Shown here: positions 1-8,130 of the stretch, in pieces
Layout: the number at the start of each line of letters is the position of its first letter
How positions within the stretch are numbered: position 1 is the first letter of the stretch
Source: Paracoccaceae bacterium
GTDB lineage: Bacteria > Pseudomonadota > Alphaproteobacteria > Rhodobacterales > Rhodobacteraceae
Reading direction: 5' to 3'
NCBI GenBank assembly: GCA_022448245.1
Contig: JAKVCO010000006.1
Coordinates: forward strand, 124,001 to 188,000
DNA length: 64,000 nt
Notes under the pieces: model-generated
Told to the model about the DNA's origin: nothing
The model's input: the letters and a program-made list of their open reading frames with translations, nothing else
Database searches by the model: none
Position numbers and translations under genes: made by a program

Positions 1-633
1 CCCCACCTTCTGCACGTCGATCGAGGTGGCGAACTTGTTCACCACTTCCCCGTTCCGGACGAGGTACATCGTGGTGTCGTAGTCGCCTTCGGTCAGGTTC
101 GCCGGAAGCTCCACCGTCGCGCGGAAGAGCGTCTCATCAATGATGCCCACGCTATTGTCACGACGTTGGTAGGCGCCTTCCTCCTCGCGGATGCGGATGA
201 GGGCGTCGACAAAGTTCTCGGTGCCTTCGGTTGCGCCGACGTCGACGGCGCGGATCAGCTGAGGGGTGGTGATCCGGTGGCGCAGGTCCTCGGTCGCGCT
301 GATGATCTCATCGAGGTTGCCGGTAGACAGCATCGCATAAAAGCTGGGCGCGCTATCGAGCTCCGCCTGATCGGTGTTCACCCAAATGCCTGCTACACGA
401 TCTTTCTTGCGCACGGTAATCGGCGACGGGGGCCCCGCCACGGTGATGATCACGTCGAGCGGTTCGTCAATGCGCGGGCCTTCGCGGCGCACGGCCCCGA
501 AGATCAGGATCTCAGACCCGTTAAAGTTCGTGGTGATCGACACGTGCCGCTGCGAAAGATCGGCGACGATCGTCTCCTCACCATTCGCCAAGCCGGGAAA
601 GAGAAGCAGGATCAGGAGGAGGAAACGTCTCAA
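1..633 (-). CDS. TIGR02186 family exported protein (3' end beyond window)
   Basis: Reading down from a TTG at 633 gives an open frame of 211 codons that runs off the left edge. It begins with a hydrophobic signal or anchor (LRRFLLLILLLFPGLANGEE), followed by a soluble domain with the motif FNGSEILIFGAVRR and a later TGNLDEIISATEDLRHR segment. This matches the TIGR02186 alphaproteobacterial family of unknown function, which I know as a usual partner of TauE/SafE exporters. The TTG start overlaps the tauE-like stop (ATTGA), so the two are translationally coupled. Its role is unknown; a periplasmic partner of the exporter is a reasonable inference from the pairing. The start codon is uncertain. 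Confidence 0.75.
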   Translation of the reverse strand, partial: MRRFLLLILLLFPGLANGEETIVADLSQRHVSITTNFNGSEILIFGAVRREGPRIDEPLDVIITVAGPPSPITVRKKDRVAGIWVNTDQAELDSAPSFYAMLSTGNLDEIISATEDLRHRITTPQLIRAVDVGATEGTENFVDALIRIREEEGAYQRRDNSVGIIDETLFRATVELPANLTEGDYDTTMYLVRNGEVVNKFATSIDVQKVG

Positions 634-1547
634 TGACCGCCCTCCGCCGCGAGGGAGTAAAGCTCCGACGGCATGATCAGAAGATCACAAGCCAGTTTCC
701 CGCAGACCAGCAGAACCATACCCGCCAGCAGGATGCGCAGCTGCTCGGCCTTCATACGGGCACCGATGATCGTGCCGAACTGGGCGCCGATCACGCCGCC
801 TACGAGCAGGAGAACCGCCAAGACCACATCCACGGTAAAGTTCGTTGTGGCGTGAAGCAGAGTCGTGAAACCCGTCACGAAAATGATCTGGAAGAGCGAG
901 GTGCCAACAACCACCTTCGTCGGCATCCCAAGAAGATAGATCATCGCGGGCACCATGATGAAGCCACCACCAACACCCATGATCGCAGCAAGGATACCAA
1001 CGACGAGGCCCACGAGGATCGGCGGGATCACCGAGATATAAAGCCCCGACACCCGGAAGCGCATTTTGAACGGCAACGCGTGGACAAGCCCGTGCTTCTT
1101 TCGAGTAGGCCGTGCAACAGGCTGTTTGGAGCGGCGTATGGCGTTGAGGCTCTCGACGAACATCAAGGAGCCCACGACGCCGAGGAAGACGACGTAGCAA
1201 AGGCGCACCAGCAGATCGACCTGCCCAAGCGCCTTTAGGTAGTTGAAGATTACCACACCAAGGGCTGCGCCCACGAGGCCCCCTATCAGGAGGACACATC
1301 CCATCCTGAGATCGACGGACTTCCTTTTGAGATGCGCAAGCACGCCAGAAAAGGACGATGCCACGATCTGGTTAGCCTCTGTCGCGACAGCGACTGCAGG
1401 TGGGATGCCGATGAAGAAAAGTAGCGGCGTCATGAGGAAACCGCCGCCCACGCCGAACATGCCGCTAAGCACTCCCACCATTCCGCCAAGCCCTAGAAGG
1501 AGGAAGGCGTTTACCGACACCTCGGCGATGGGGAGGTAGATTTGCAT
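630..1547 (-). CDS. TauE/SafE family anion exporter
   Basis: A 305-aa polytopic membrane protein with the two glycine-rich repeats of the TauE/SafE (DUF81) family: GVLSGMFGVGGGFLMTPLL near the N-terminus and GILAAIMGVGGGFIMVPAM in the second half. The family exports sulfite, sulfoacetate or similar organosulfur anions. I chose the ATG at 1547 because family members start just before the first membrane segment; a TTG at 1643 would add 32 unlikely residues. It is followed by, and overlaps, the TIGR02186 gene. The taurine genes at 48-57 kb release sulfite, so a role in sulfite export is possible, but the locus is far away and the substrate is not shown by the sequence. Confidence 0.85.
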   Translation of the reverse strand: MQIYLPIAEVSVNAFLLLGLGGMVGVLSGMFGVGGGFLMTPLLFFIGIPPAVAVATEANQIVASSFSGVLAHLKRKSVDLRMGCVLLIGGLVGAALGVVIFNYLKALGQVDLLVRLCYVVFLGVVGSLMFVESLNAIRRSKQPVARPTRKKHGLVHALPFKMRFRVSGLYISVIPPILVGLVVGILAAIMGVGGGFIMVPAMIYLLGMPTKVVVGTSLFQIIFVTGFTTLLHATTNFTVDVVLAVLLLVGGVIGAQFGTIIGARMKAEQLRILLAGMVLLVCGKLACDLLIMPSELYSLAAEGGH

Positions 1548-1746
1548 GACGTGCTTTCGGGCTGCGGCATCTGATGCCTGCCCTGCGCTTACAAAATGCC
1601 GCAGAAGAAGGGTAGCCCCCTCATCGCTCAAAAATTGCGACAAATCGGAACGTTTCGGCTCACTTTTGTGAGATTCGGTAGGAAAATGGCCGCCCGCGGG
1701 CGGGTTTTCTCGGAATTCGACTCAGGTGACGCTGACGCGTGTGCGA

Positions 1747-2712
1747 TCAGCGCTCCTTCACGTACGGTTCGCCCCCTGCGCGCGGAGGAATCGCTTTGCC
1801 GACGAAGCCCGCGAGGATCACCACGGTCAGGATGTAAGGCAGCGCGTCCATGAACTCGACCGGGACCGTGAAGAGGCCTAGATCGAGGTTCTGGAAGCGG
1901 AGCGCAATGGCCTGCAGGAAGCCAAAGAGCAGGCAGGCGTAGAGCGCGTACCAGGGCCGCCACTTGGCAAAGATGAGGGCTGCGAGGGCGATATAGCCGC
2001 GCCCCGCCGTCATCTCCTTCACGAAGCCCGCTTGCAGCGAGGTGGCGAGGTACGCGCCTGCAACGCCACACAGGACGCCACAGATGGCTACCGCTGCAAA
2101 GCGCAGACCAACAACGCTGACGCCCGCCGTATCAACCGCAGCCGGGTTTTCGCCCACTGCGCGCAGACGCAGGCCGAAGCGGGTGCGGAAGAGCACGTAC
2201 CAGGAGATCGGCACCATCGCGAGCGCGAGGTAGACGATGGCGGTATGGCCTGAGATGAGCTCGTTATAGAGCGGTCCTACGACCGGCACAGGGATGATCG
2301 CCTCCGCAAAGGGCCATTCCCAGGGGGAAAAGCGCCCTGCGCCGCTAAGCGACGGCGTGCGTCCGCCCTGCGCGAACCAGGCCTGCGCCACGAGGACGGT
2401 AAGGCCTGAGGCAAGGAAGTTGATAGCCACCCCTGAAATGAGCTGGTTGCCTCGGAACGTAATTGAGGCGAGCCCGTGGATGATCGAAAGAAGCATCGAG
2501 GCTGCAATGCCTGCGAGAAGCCCGAGCCAGACAGAGCCTGTCACAAAGGCCACTGCCGCGCTGAGGAAGGCGGCGGCGAGCATTTTACCCTCGAGCCCGA
2601 TATCGAAAATGCCCGCGCGTTCGCTGTAGAGGCCTGCAAGGCAGGCGAGCAGCAGCGGCGTGGCCAGTCGGAACGTGGAGTCGAGCACCTGAAGAAGCGT
2701 TGCATAGTCCAT
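1747..2712 (-). CDS. BMP-type ABC transporter, second permease
   Basis: A 321-aa inner-membrane permease of the BPD_transp_2 family, with about eight hydrophobic segments and the signature ERAGIFDIGLEGKMLAAAF near residue 30, typical of YufQ/NupC-like subunits of nucleoside (BMP) transporters. It is the last gene of the operon that starts with the binding protein at 6956. It lies 77 nt after the first permease, and that spacer holds a dispersed motif (2736-2774). Together with the other permease it would form the membrane channel for a purine- or nucleoside-like solute. The exact substrate cannot be read from the sequence. Confidence 0.9.
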   Translation of the reverse strand: MDYATLLQVLDSTFRLATPLLLACLAGLYSERAGIFDIGLEGKMLAAAFLSAAVAFVTGSVWLGLLAGIAASMLLSIIHGLASITFRGNQLISGVAINFLASGLTVLVAQAWFAQGGRTPSLSGAGRFSPWEWPFAEAIIPVPVVGPLYNELISGHTAIVYLALAMVPISWYVLFRTRFGLRLRAVGENPAAVDTAGVSVVGLRFAAVAICGVLCGVAGAYLATSLQAGFVKEMTAGRGYIALAALIFAKWRPWYALYACLLFGFLQAIALRFQNLDLGLFTVPVEFMDALPYILTVVILAGFVGKAIPPRAGGEPYVKER

Positions 2713-2735
2713 GGGTCAGGTCCTGATCGCTGCGC

Positions 2736-2774
2736 CGGGATGCCTCCGGCGGAAGTACGTGGGCACAAAGAAGG
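2736..2774 (-). repeat. Dispersed intergenic motif, copy A
   Basis: Read on the minus strand, this spacer contains a CTTCTTTGTGCCCA block followed by TTCCGCCGGAGGCATCCCG. Nearly the same string, with TTCCCGCCGGAGGCATCCCG, occurs on the plus strand at 48790-48829 downstream of an unrelated gene. Both copies lie between genes. The function is unknown. Confidence 0.55.
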
Positions 2775-2789
2775 TGGGGGCGGCGCGCA

Positions 2790-3899
2790 TCATTCGGCTG
2801 GCGTCGCTTTGGCGGCAAGGCGGCGGCGGCTGAAGAGCGCCTCCACCGGCATGCGCACCATGTTGTCCAGCGCCCCTGTGAAGAGGATCACAAGGGCTTG
2901 GATGACGATGATGAGCTCGGTGGGGATCGACGTCCAGAATGCGAGTTCTGCTCCGCCTTGGACGAGGAAGCCGAAGAGAAGGCCCGCGATGAGGATGCCC
3001 ACGGGGTGTGATCTCCCCATGAGGGCCACGGCGATGCCGATGAAGCCAGCGTTCTGGACTGAGTTGTTCACGAGGCGCTCTGCCTCGCCCATCACAGTGT
3101 TGATGGCCATGAGCCCGGCGAGGCCGCCGGAGATGAGCATGGTGATCATGATGATCTTGGTGGGCGAGATACCGGCGTAACGGCCCGCGGGCTCGGATTT
3201 ACCGAAGGCGCGGATCTCAAAGCCCAAGGGCGTGCGCCAGAGGAGGAGCCAGACACCCCAGGCGGCGGCCAGTGCCAGGAAGAGGGAGATGTTGACCGGA
3301 GGGGCTTTGGAGAAGGGGATGCCAACGACGGCGAGCATCTCGTGCAGCGTGGGGAGGGCCGCGCCTTCGGGGAAGCGAGCAGACGAGCTTTCCATCTGGC
3401 CGATGGGTTTGAGGCCGTTGTTCAAAAGATAGATGATCAGCGCGAAGGCGATGTAGTTGAACATGATCGTGGTGATCACGATGTGGCTGCCGCGCTTGGC
3501 TTGAAGATAGGCCGGAATGGCCGCCCAGAAGGCCCCAAAAGCCGCCCCGCCGATGACGGCGGCAGGCAGCGCCAGTGTCCAATGGGGCCACGGCAACGCC
3601 AAGCAAACAAGGGCCACGCCAAGGCCGCCCAGTGTCGCCTGCCCTTCCCCGCCGATGTTAAAAAGCGAGGCGTGGAAGGCGATCGCCACCGCGAGCCCCG
3701 TGAAGATGAAGTTCGTGGCGTAGTAGAGCGTGTAGCCCCAGCCGTAGGTCGAGCCGAGCGCGCCTTCGACCATGTAGCCCAGCGCCTCGACGGGGTTTTC
3801 GCCGATCGCGAGGATCACGAGCGCCGACAGGATCGCGGCGAGCAAGAGCGAGATCAGCGGGATGAGCAGGACATCCGCCCAGCGCGGCATCTTATCCAT
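2790..3899 (-). CDS. BMP-type ABC transporter, first permease
   Basis: A 369-aa permease of the BPD_transp_2 family (YufP-like), with a hydrophobic N-terminus, the segment FNIGGEGQATLGGLGVAL around residue 90, and a long loop before the final helices. The ATG at 3899 is preferred because AAGGAG sits six bases upstream; an upstream start at 3926 would lie in front of that site. Its start codon overlaps the stop region of a 41-codon micro-ORF (3892-4017), which in turn is coupled to the ATPase. It would pair with the second permease to carry a nucleoside- or purine-like solute. Confidence 0.9.
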   Translation of the reverse strand: MDKMPRWADVLLIPLISLLLAAILSALVILAIGENPVEALGYMVEGALGSTYGWGYTLYYATNFIFTGLAVAIAFHASLFNIGGEGQATLGGLGVALVCLALPWPHWTLALPAAVIGGAAFGAFWAAIPAYLQAKRGSHIVITTIMFNYIAFALIIYLLNNGLKPIGQMESSSARFPEGAALPTLHEMLAVVGIPFSKAPPVNISLFLALAAAWGVWLLLWRTPLGFEIRAFGKSEPAGRYAGISPTKIIMITMLISGGLAGLMAINTVMGEAERLVNNSVQNAGFIGIAVALMGRSHPVGILIAGLLFGFLVQGGAELAFWTSIPTELIIVIQALVILFTGALDNMVRMPVEALFSRRRLAAKATPAE

Positions 3900-4017
3900 G
3901 GTGCTCTCCTTCCGATTTCGGGGCACGTGCCCGGTCAGGGCGGTCGATCTTTTGAGGGGCCAACTGTTCGGCCTTGGCCGACGCAGGCCCGAGGAGTACG
4001 ATCAAAAGGGCAATCAT
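3892..4017 (-). CDS. 41-aa putative exported micropeptide in ABC operon
   Basis: A 42-codon ORF whose ATG (4017) overlaps the ATPase stop (ATGA) and whose TAA lies inside the first codons of the permease (ATGGATAAG). It starts with MIALLIVLLGPASAKAEQ, which looks like a short signal peptide with an A-x-A type cleavage site, then a basic, proline-rich tail ending in SEGEHHG. The exact 4-nt coupling and the signal-like N-terminus favour a real gene. Alternatively it is a coupling leader that keeps ribosomes moving to the permease; the permease ribosome-binding site lies inside it. I know no family for it. Confidence 0.45.
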   Translation of the reverse strand: MIALLIVLLGPASAKAEQLAPQKIDRPDRARAPKSEGEHHG

Positions 4018-5546
4018 TCTGCTGCCTCCGGCGTAAGGCCCGCCATCAGGAGGCCGAGTTCTTTCTCGTCGGTTTGATCAGGCTGACGTTCGCCCATGAT
4101 ATGACCGTCAAACATCACCGCGATCCGGTCGGAGAGGCTCATGATCTCATCGAGTTCTACCGAGACGAGGAGGATCGCTTTCCCTTGATCCCGCAGGGCC
4201 ACGATCTGTTGGTGGATAAATTCGATGGCGCCAATATCGACGCCGCGCGTCGGCTGACCGATCAGCAGAAGGTCCGGATTCCGCTCGATTTCTCGGGCTA
4301 AGACGATCTTCTGCTGGTTGCCGCCAGAGAAGTTCTTGGCGGAGAGCTTTGGGTTCGGCGGACGGACGTCGAAACGCTCCATCTTCTCTTCAGTATCGCC
4401 GCGGATGCTGGCGTTATCGGACAGCACGCCTTTCTTGTAGCGGTTGTCTTTGTGGTAGCCAAAGGCGGTGTTTTCCCAGGCCATGAAATCCATGATCAGG
4501 CCTTCGCGCTGCCTGTCCTCGGGAACATGAGCGATGCCGCGCGCCCGGCGGGACTGACCGTCGGACTTTGCGCCGGTGAGGTCGATTTCCTCGTTGTTCA
4601 TCACGATCTGGCCTGTGGCGGCGCGGTAGCCGCCCAGAACCTCAAGCAGTTCGGACTGGCCGTTGCCGGCGACCCCTGCGAGGCCGAGGATCTCACCCGC
4701 GCGCACCTCAAACGAGATGCCCTTCACCCGCTCAACGCCTTTGTTGTCGACGACACGCAGATTGTCGACTTTGAGAACGGGTGCGCCAGGGGTGGCCGGC
4801 TTTTTGTCGACGCGCAGCAGAACTTTGCGCCCCACCATGAGCTCTGCAAGCTCTGTCGGAGACGTCGCAGCCGTTTTGACTGTGGCAGTCATCTCGCCAC
4901 GACGCATGACGCTGACGGTGTCGGTGATGTCCATGATCTCCCGCAGCTTGTGCGTGATCAGGATGATTGTTTTGCCCTCTTCGCGGAGGCGCCCGAGGAT
5001 GCGGAAAAGCTGGTCGGCCTCGGCCGGGGTCAGCACGCCGGTGGGCTCATCAAGGATCAGAATGTCGGCTTGGCGGTAGAGCGCTTTGAGGATCTCGATC
5101 CGCTGCTGATAGCCCACGGAAAGCGCTTCCACTTTAGCATCTGGATCCACAGAAAGCCCGTAGTCATCCGCCAATTCTTTCAGCAGTTTCCGTGCCTTGG
5201 CGAGAGACGGCTTCAGGAACCCACCGTCTTCAGCCCCGAGAATGATGTTCTCGAGCACTGTGAAATTCTCAACCAGCTTGAAGTGCTGGAAGACCATACC
5301 GATGCCTGCGGCAATAGCTGCCTGGCTGTCAGGGATGGAGGTCTTTTGACCGCGAATAAAGATCTCACCCGCGTCGGCTTTATAGAAACCGTACAGGATC
5401 GACATGAGCGTGGATTTGCCCGCGCCGTTCTCTCCGATGATCCCGTGGATCGTGCCGGGCTGAACCGAGATTGAGATGTCTTTGTTGGCTTGAACCGGCC
5501 CAAAAGCCTTCGAAATACCCTTGAGCTCAATCGCCGCTGTACTCAC
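4014..5546 (-). CDS. BMP-type ABC transporter ATPase (two ATP-binding domains)
   Basis: A 510-aa cytoplasmic ATPase with two ABC domains in tandem, as in YufO and sugar-type ATPases. Domain 1 has Walker A GENGAGKST near residue 38, a signature-like SVGYQQRIEILKAL and Walker B ILILDEPT. Domain 2 has GVAGNGQSE and FSGGNQQKIVLAREIE; its Walker B is degenerate (LLLIGQPTRGVD), usual for this family. It starts with GTG at 5546, overlapping the stop of the SnoaL-like gene (GTGA). It powers the two permeases encoded downstream. Confidence 0.92.
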   Translation of the reverse strand: MSTAAIELKGISKAFGPVQANKDISISVQPGTIHGIIGENGAGKSTLMSILYGFYKADAGEIFIRGQKTSIPDSQAAIAAGIGMVFQHFKLVENFTVLENIILGAEDGGFLKPSLAKARKLLKELADDYGLSVDPDAKVEALSVGYQQRIEILKALYRQADILILDEPTGVLTPAEADQLFRILGRLREEGKTIILITHKLREIMDITDTVSVMRRGEMTATVKTAATSPTELAELMVGRKVLLRVDKKPATPGAPVLKVDNLRVVDNKGVERVKGISFEVRAGEILGLAGVAGNGQSELLEVLGGYRAATGQIVMNNEEIDLTGAKSDGQSRRARGIAHVPEDRQREGLIMDFMAWENTAFGYHKDNRYKKGVLSDNASIRGDTEEKMERFDVRPPNPKLSAKNFSGGNQQKIVLAREIERNPDLLLIGQPTRGVDIGAIEFIHQQIVALRDQGKAILLVSVELDEIMSLSDRIAVMFDGHIMGERQPDQTDEKELGLLMAGLTPEAAE

Positions 5547-5899
5547 GCTTCTGCCCCTACAAAGCCTGCAATCATGGTAAGCGCTCCGTCGCTGACGTCG
5601 GCGAAGTAGGTGCCATGTTGCACCATCATCGACCCGTCCGGCCCCTGCCCGCCAAAGGCCACGCGGACGCGCAGATAGCCGTTCACCTCGCTGGTGTTTT
5701 TGACCTTGGCCGTCCAGCCAGGGGCGTTGCTGCTTAAAGCCGAGACATATTCGGCGATCGCGTCACCGCTCAGTCGCCCGCCAGAGCGCGGGTCTGAATA
5801 CGTGGCACCGGGGGCAAGCGCGCCTGCGATCGTTTCAGCCCGGACGGCATCATCAGCCACGCCCCAGGCGTCAAAAATGGTCTCGATTGCGGATGTCAT
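5543..5899 (-). CDS. SnoaL/NTF2-like small protein in ABC operon
   Basis: A 118-aa protein with the pattern of an NTF2/SnoaL-like cone fold: an N-terminal helical part (IETIFDAWGVADDAVRAETIAG), then a Y-S-D-P-R segment and the strand pairs VRVAFGG and MMVQHGTYFADV. It lies between the solute-binding protein and the ATPase and overlaps the ATPase start by 4 nt, so it belongs to the operon. A terminator-like hairpin precedes it. It may be a small binding protein or enzyme acting on the imported compound; the sequence gives no catalytic assignment. The ATG at 5899 is chosen because upstream codons fall inside the hairpin. Confidence 0.75.
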   Translation of the reverse strand: MTSAIETIFDAWGVADDAVRAETIAGALAPGATYSDPRSGGRLSGDAIAEYVSALSSNAPGWTAKVKNTSEVNGYLRVRVAFGGQGPDGSMMVQHGTYFADVSDGALTMIAGFVGAEA

Positions 5900-5913
5900 T
5901 GCGGCCCCCGAAG

Positions 5914-5949
5914 GAAAAAGGGGCCGCACCTGCAATAGGCACGGCCCCC
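5914..5949 (-). terminator. Hairpin with U-run after the BMP gene (attenuator)
   Basis: On the minus strand an 11-bp stem (5938-5948 with 5920-5930, two G-U pairs) closes a 7-nt loop and is followed directly by TTTTTCC. It lies between the binding-protein stop and the next gene. Such sites usually lower expression of the membrane and ATPase genes relative to the abundant binding protein. Confidence 0.75.
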
Positions 5950-5960
5950 TTGGAGTCAGA

Positions 5961-6956
5961 TTAGAAGGACAGTGCCGGGCACGTCTCGTCGGAGGTGTAG
6001 TCGTGGACGACCGTGTCACCTGCGATGATCGCCGCAGAAGCTGCTTCCACCATTGCTGCCATGTCGGCGGTGATGAGGCTCTCGTTGAACTCGTCGACTG
6101 CGTAGCCCACGCCTTCGTTGGCCAGACCCATCACGTTGAAGCCGGTCTCGAGGCCCGGGCCGTCAGCGAACGCATTGTAGACAGCGTTGTCGACGCGCTT
6201 GAGCATGGACGTCAGAACCTTGCCGGGGTGCAGGTAGTTCTGATTGGAGTCGACGCCGATGGACAAGATGTTTTCGTCCGCAGCTGTCTGCAGAACACCA
6301 ACGCCCGTGCCGCCAGCCGCGGCGTAAACCACGTCAGCGCCTTGAGAAATCTGAGCTTTCGTCAGCTCGGAGCCCTTCACCGGGTCGTTCCAAGCAGCAG
6401 GCGTCGTGCCTGTCATATTGGCGATGACGGTTGCATCCGCGTTCACGGCCTTCACGCCTTGGGCGTAGCCGCAGGCGAACTTACGGATGAGCGGGATGTC
6501 CATGCCGCCGATAAAGCCAACTGTGTCAGACTCGGACGCCAGAGCAGCCAGCATGCCCACGAGGTAGGAACCTTCGTGCTCGTTATAGACCACGGAGCGC
6601 ACGTTCGGCGCGTCAACGACCATGTCGATAATGACGAAGGACGTGTCAGGGTAATCAGGTGCAACTTCGCCCAGCGCGCCGGCAAAGGCGAAGCCTGCCA
6701 TGACGATCGGGTTGGAGCCTGCTTCGGCAAAGCGGCGGAGCGCCTGCTCACGCTGCGCTTCGTTCTGAAGCTCAACTTCGCGGAAGGAACCGCCATTCTC
6801 TTCTGCCCAACGGGTTGCGCCGTTGAACGCGGCCTCGTTGAAGGATTTGTCGAACTTGCCGCCAAGGTCAAAGATGATGGCGGGTTCAGCAGCCACGGCC
6901 GTTGCGCTGATTGCCAGCGCTGCGGCTCCACCGAGAAGCTTTGTAAGTGCAGTCAT
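5961..6956 (-). CDS. BMP family ABC transporter substrate-binding protein
   Basis: A 331-aa periplasmic binding protein. It has an N-terminal signal peptide (MTALTKLLGGAAALAISATA), then IIFDLGGKFDKSFNEAAFNG, the hallmark start of the BMP/PnrA/Med family that binds nucleosides and purines. Other landmarks are SYLVGMLAALAS, FIGGMDIPLIRKF and VYAAAGGTGVGVLQTA. ATG 6956 is chosen over 7001 because the signal peptide begins there. It is the first gene of a five-gene minus-strand operon with SnoaL-like, ATPase and two permease genes. The solute is probably a nucleoside or purine by family; this is inferred. Confidence 0.92.
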   Translation of the reverse strand: MTALTKLLGGAAALAISATAVAAEPAIIFDLGGKFDKSFNEAAFNGATRWAEENGGSFREVELQNEAQREQALRRFAEAGSNPIVMAGFAFAGALGEVAPDYPDTSFVIIDMVVDAPNVRSVVYNEHEGSYLVGMLAALASESDTVGFIGGMDIPLIRKFACGYAQGVKAVNADATVIANMTGTTPAAWNDPVKGSELTKAQISQGADVVYAAAGGTGVGVLQTAADENILSIGVDSNQNYLHPGKVLTSMLKRVDNAVYNAFADGPGLETGFNVMGLANEGVGYAVDEFNESLITADMAAMVEAASAAIIAGDTVVHDYTSDETCPALSF

Positions 6957-7094
6957 TTGGATTTCCCCTATTGGACACCGCCCGCAGCAGCGCAGGCGCA
7001 TGGATCTTTTGATCTGAGTGGATTTCAGCGGAGGCTGCGGGGGCCGTCAACCGGATTCTCACGTCACTCTGCTGCGTCGGTACTCAAACGCCGC

Positions 7095-7529
7095 CTATTT
7101 GAGCGCCTTCTCCATGAGCACAGCCCCGTGACCAGCCCCACGACCGTAATAGTTGTGTCGGTGTCCCGAGACCGAGAATCCGTGGCGTCTGTAGAGGGCG
7201 AGCGCTGCTTCATTTGTCTCGACAACTTCGAGGAAAACGCGCGCCACCTGTCGCTCCGCAAGCTGTTCAAAAAGCTCTTTCAAAAGAGCAGTACCTTCCC
7301 CGCTGCGCCGTGCGTTCGGCAGCGTGGCGATCAACAAAAGTTCCGCCTCATCCAACAGCACCCGCGCCAAGGCGTATCCCTTGGCTGTGGCGACGATCAC
7401 GTGACCCTCGTCCTCGAGGGCTTTGGCAAAGTCATCGCGCCGCCAACCATGGGCCTCCGCGTGACCGAAGGCGGCACTGTGAAGTGTGTTGAGGGTTGCG
7501 GCGTCAGTCAATGAGCACCGGCGGCGCAT
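7095..7529 (-). CDS. rimI: Ribosomal protein S18-alanine N-acetyltransferase type GNAT
   Basis: A 144-aa GNAT acetyltransferase with the acetyl-CoA loop region LPNARRSGEGTALLKEL (about residues 75-91) and the C-terminal block LEVVETNEAALALYRRHGF typical of RimI. It follows and overlaps tsaB, the usual RimI neighbour in alphaproteobacteria. The start is either ATG 7529, used here, or a TTG at 7511 that would give less overlap. RimI acetylates the N-terminal alanine of ribosomal protein S18; in this group it may also have other targets. Confidence 0.85.
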   Translation of the reverse strand: MRRRCSLTDAATLNTLHSAAFGHAEAHGWRRDDFAKALEDEGHVIVATAKGYALARVLLDEAELLLIATLPNARRSGEGTALLKELFEQLAERQVARVFLEVVETNEAALALYRRHGFSVSGHRHNYYGRGAGHGAVLMEKALK

Positions 7530-8130
7530 CTCGGGGCGGCGCGGCGTCCGCGGGTTTGATGTAGAGCGGTTTGGGCATTGAAGTGATGTCCTCACCCTCT
7601 CCCCGGGCAATTTCTCTTGCAGAGCCCCGTGGCCCGACCATCTCAGCCATCTGCGAAATGTGCTCTTCGATCGTGTATGCGGATGAGAGGGGCACGCTAT
7701 CGGTCACACTGTCAACAAGCATGGGATCACCGTCAGGGTCCGGCGCAAACAAATAGAACCGGTCTCTCGGGGCGGGCACGGCAGTGGCCCAGCCCGTGTC
7801 GTGGGTCCGATTGCTGAGGAGCTGTGTGGTTTCAAAGAGTGATATGCCGATCGCCGGAATATCCAGACCGAGAGCAAGCCCCCGCACTGCCGCCACGCTG
7901 ATGCGGATACCGGTGAAGTTACCAGGCCCCACGCCGACAGCGAGCCCATCGAGGCTTGCCCAAGACAGGCCCGCGTGCCCCAAAAGCTCCTCCAGGAGGG
8001 GCATCAGCCGCTCCCCTTGGCCGCGCGCCATGGCTTCGACGCGTGTCACTATCTGGCCGTCCAGAAGTAGAGCAGCCGCGACATGCGCGGCTGAAGTATC
8101 AAAGGCAAGAATGGTCCGGCTAGACCGCAA
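7504..8130 (-). CDS. tsaB: tRNA threonylcarbamoyladenosine biosynthesis protein TsaB
   Basis: A 208-aa ASKHA-fold protein beginning ILAFDTSAAHVAAALL, with the segment LDGLAVGVGPGNFTGIRISVAAVRGLALGLDIP at about residues 60-92, diagnostic for TsaB. TsaB is the scaffold partner of TsaD in making t6A37 in ANN-decoding tRNAs. The start is a TTG at 8130 that overlaps the end of the Nfu gene by 11 nt. It is cotranscribed with rimI and, by overlap, with the Fe-S gene upstream. Confidence 0.9.
   Translation of the reverse strand: MRSSRTILAFDTSAAHVAAALLLDGQIVTRVEAMARGQGERLMPLLEELLGHAGLSWASLDGLAVGVGPGNFTGIRISVAAVRGLALGLDIPAIGISLFETTQLLSNRTHDTGWATAVPAPRDRFYLFAPDPDGDPMLVDSVTDSVPLSSAYTIEEHISQMAEMVGPRGSAREIARGEGEDITSMPKPLYIKPADAAPPRDAPPVLID

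Noticed and set aside
1548-1643. N-terminal extension of the TauE/SafE gene from a TTG codon
   Set aside because: The extra 32 residues are not membrane-like and family members start at the ATG at 1547.
1690-1703. Palindrome CCGCCCGCGGGCGG as terminator of the BMP operon
   Set aside because: Strong symmetry but the T-rich side is on the plus strand, opposite to both neighbouring operons; function unclear.
2716-2793. 25-codon ORF coupled (ATGA) between the two BMP-type permease genes
   Set aside because: Its sequence is largely the dispersed intergenic motif also found at 48790-48829, so the open frame is probably incidental.
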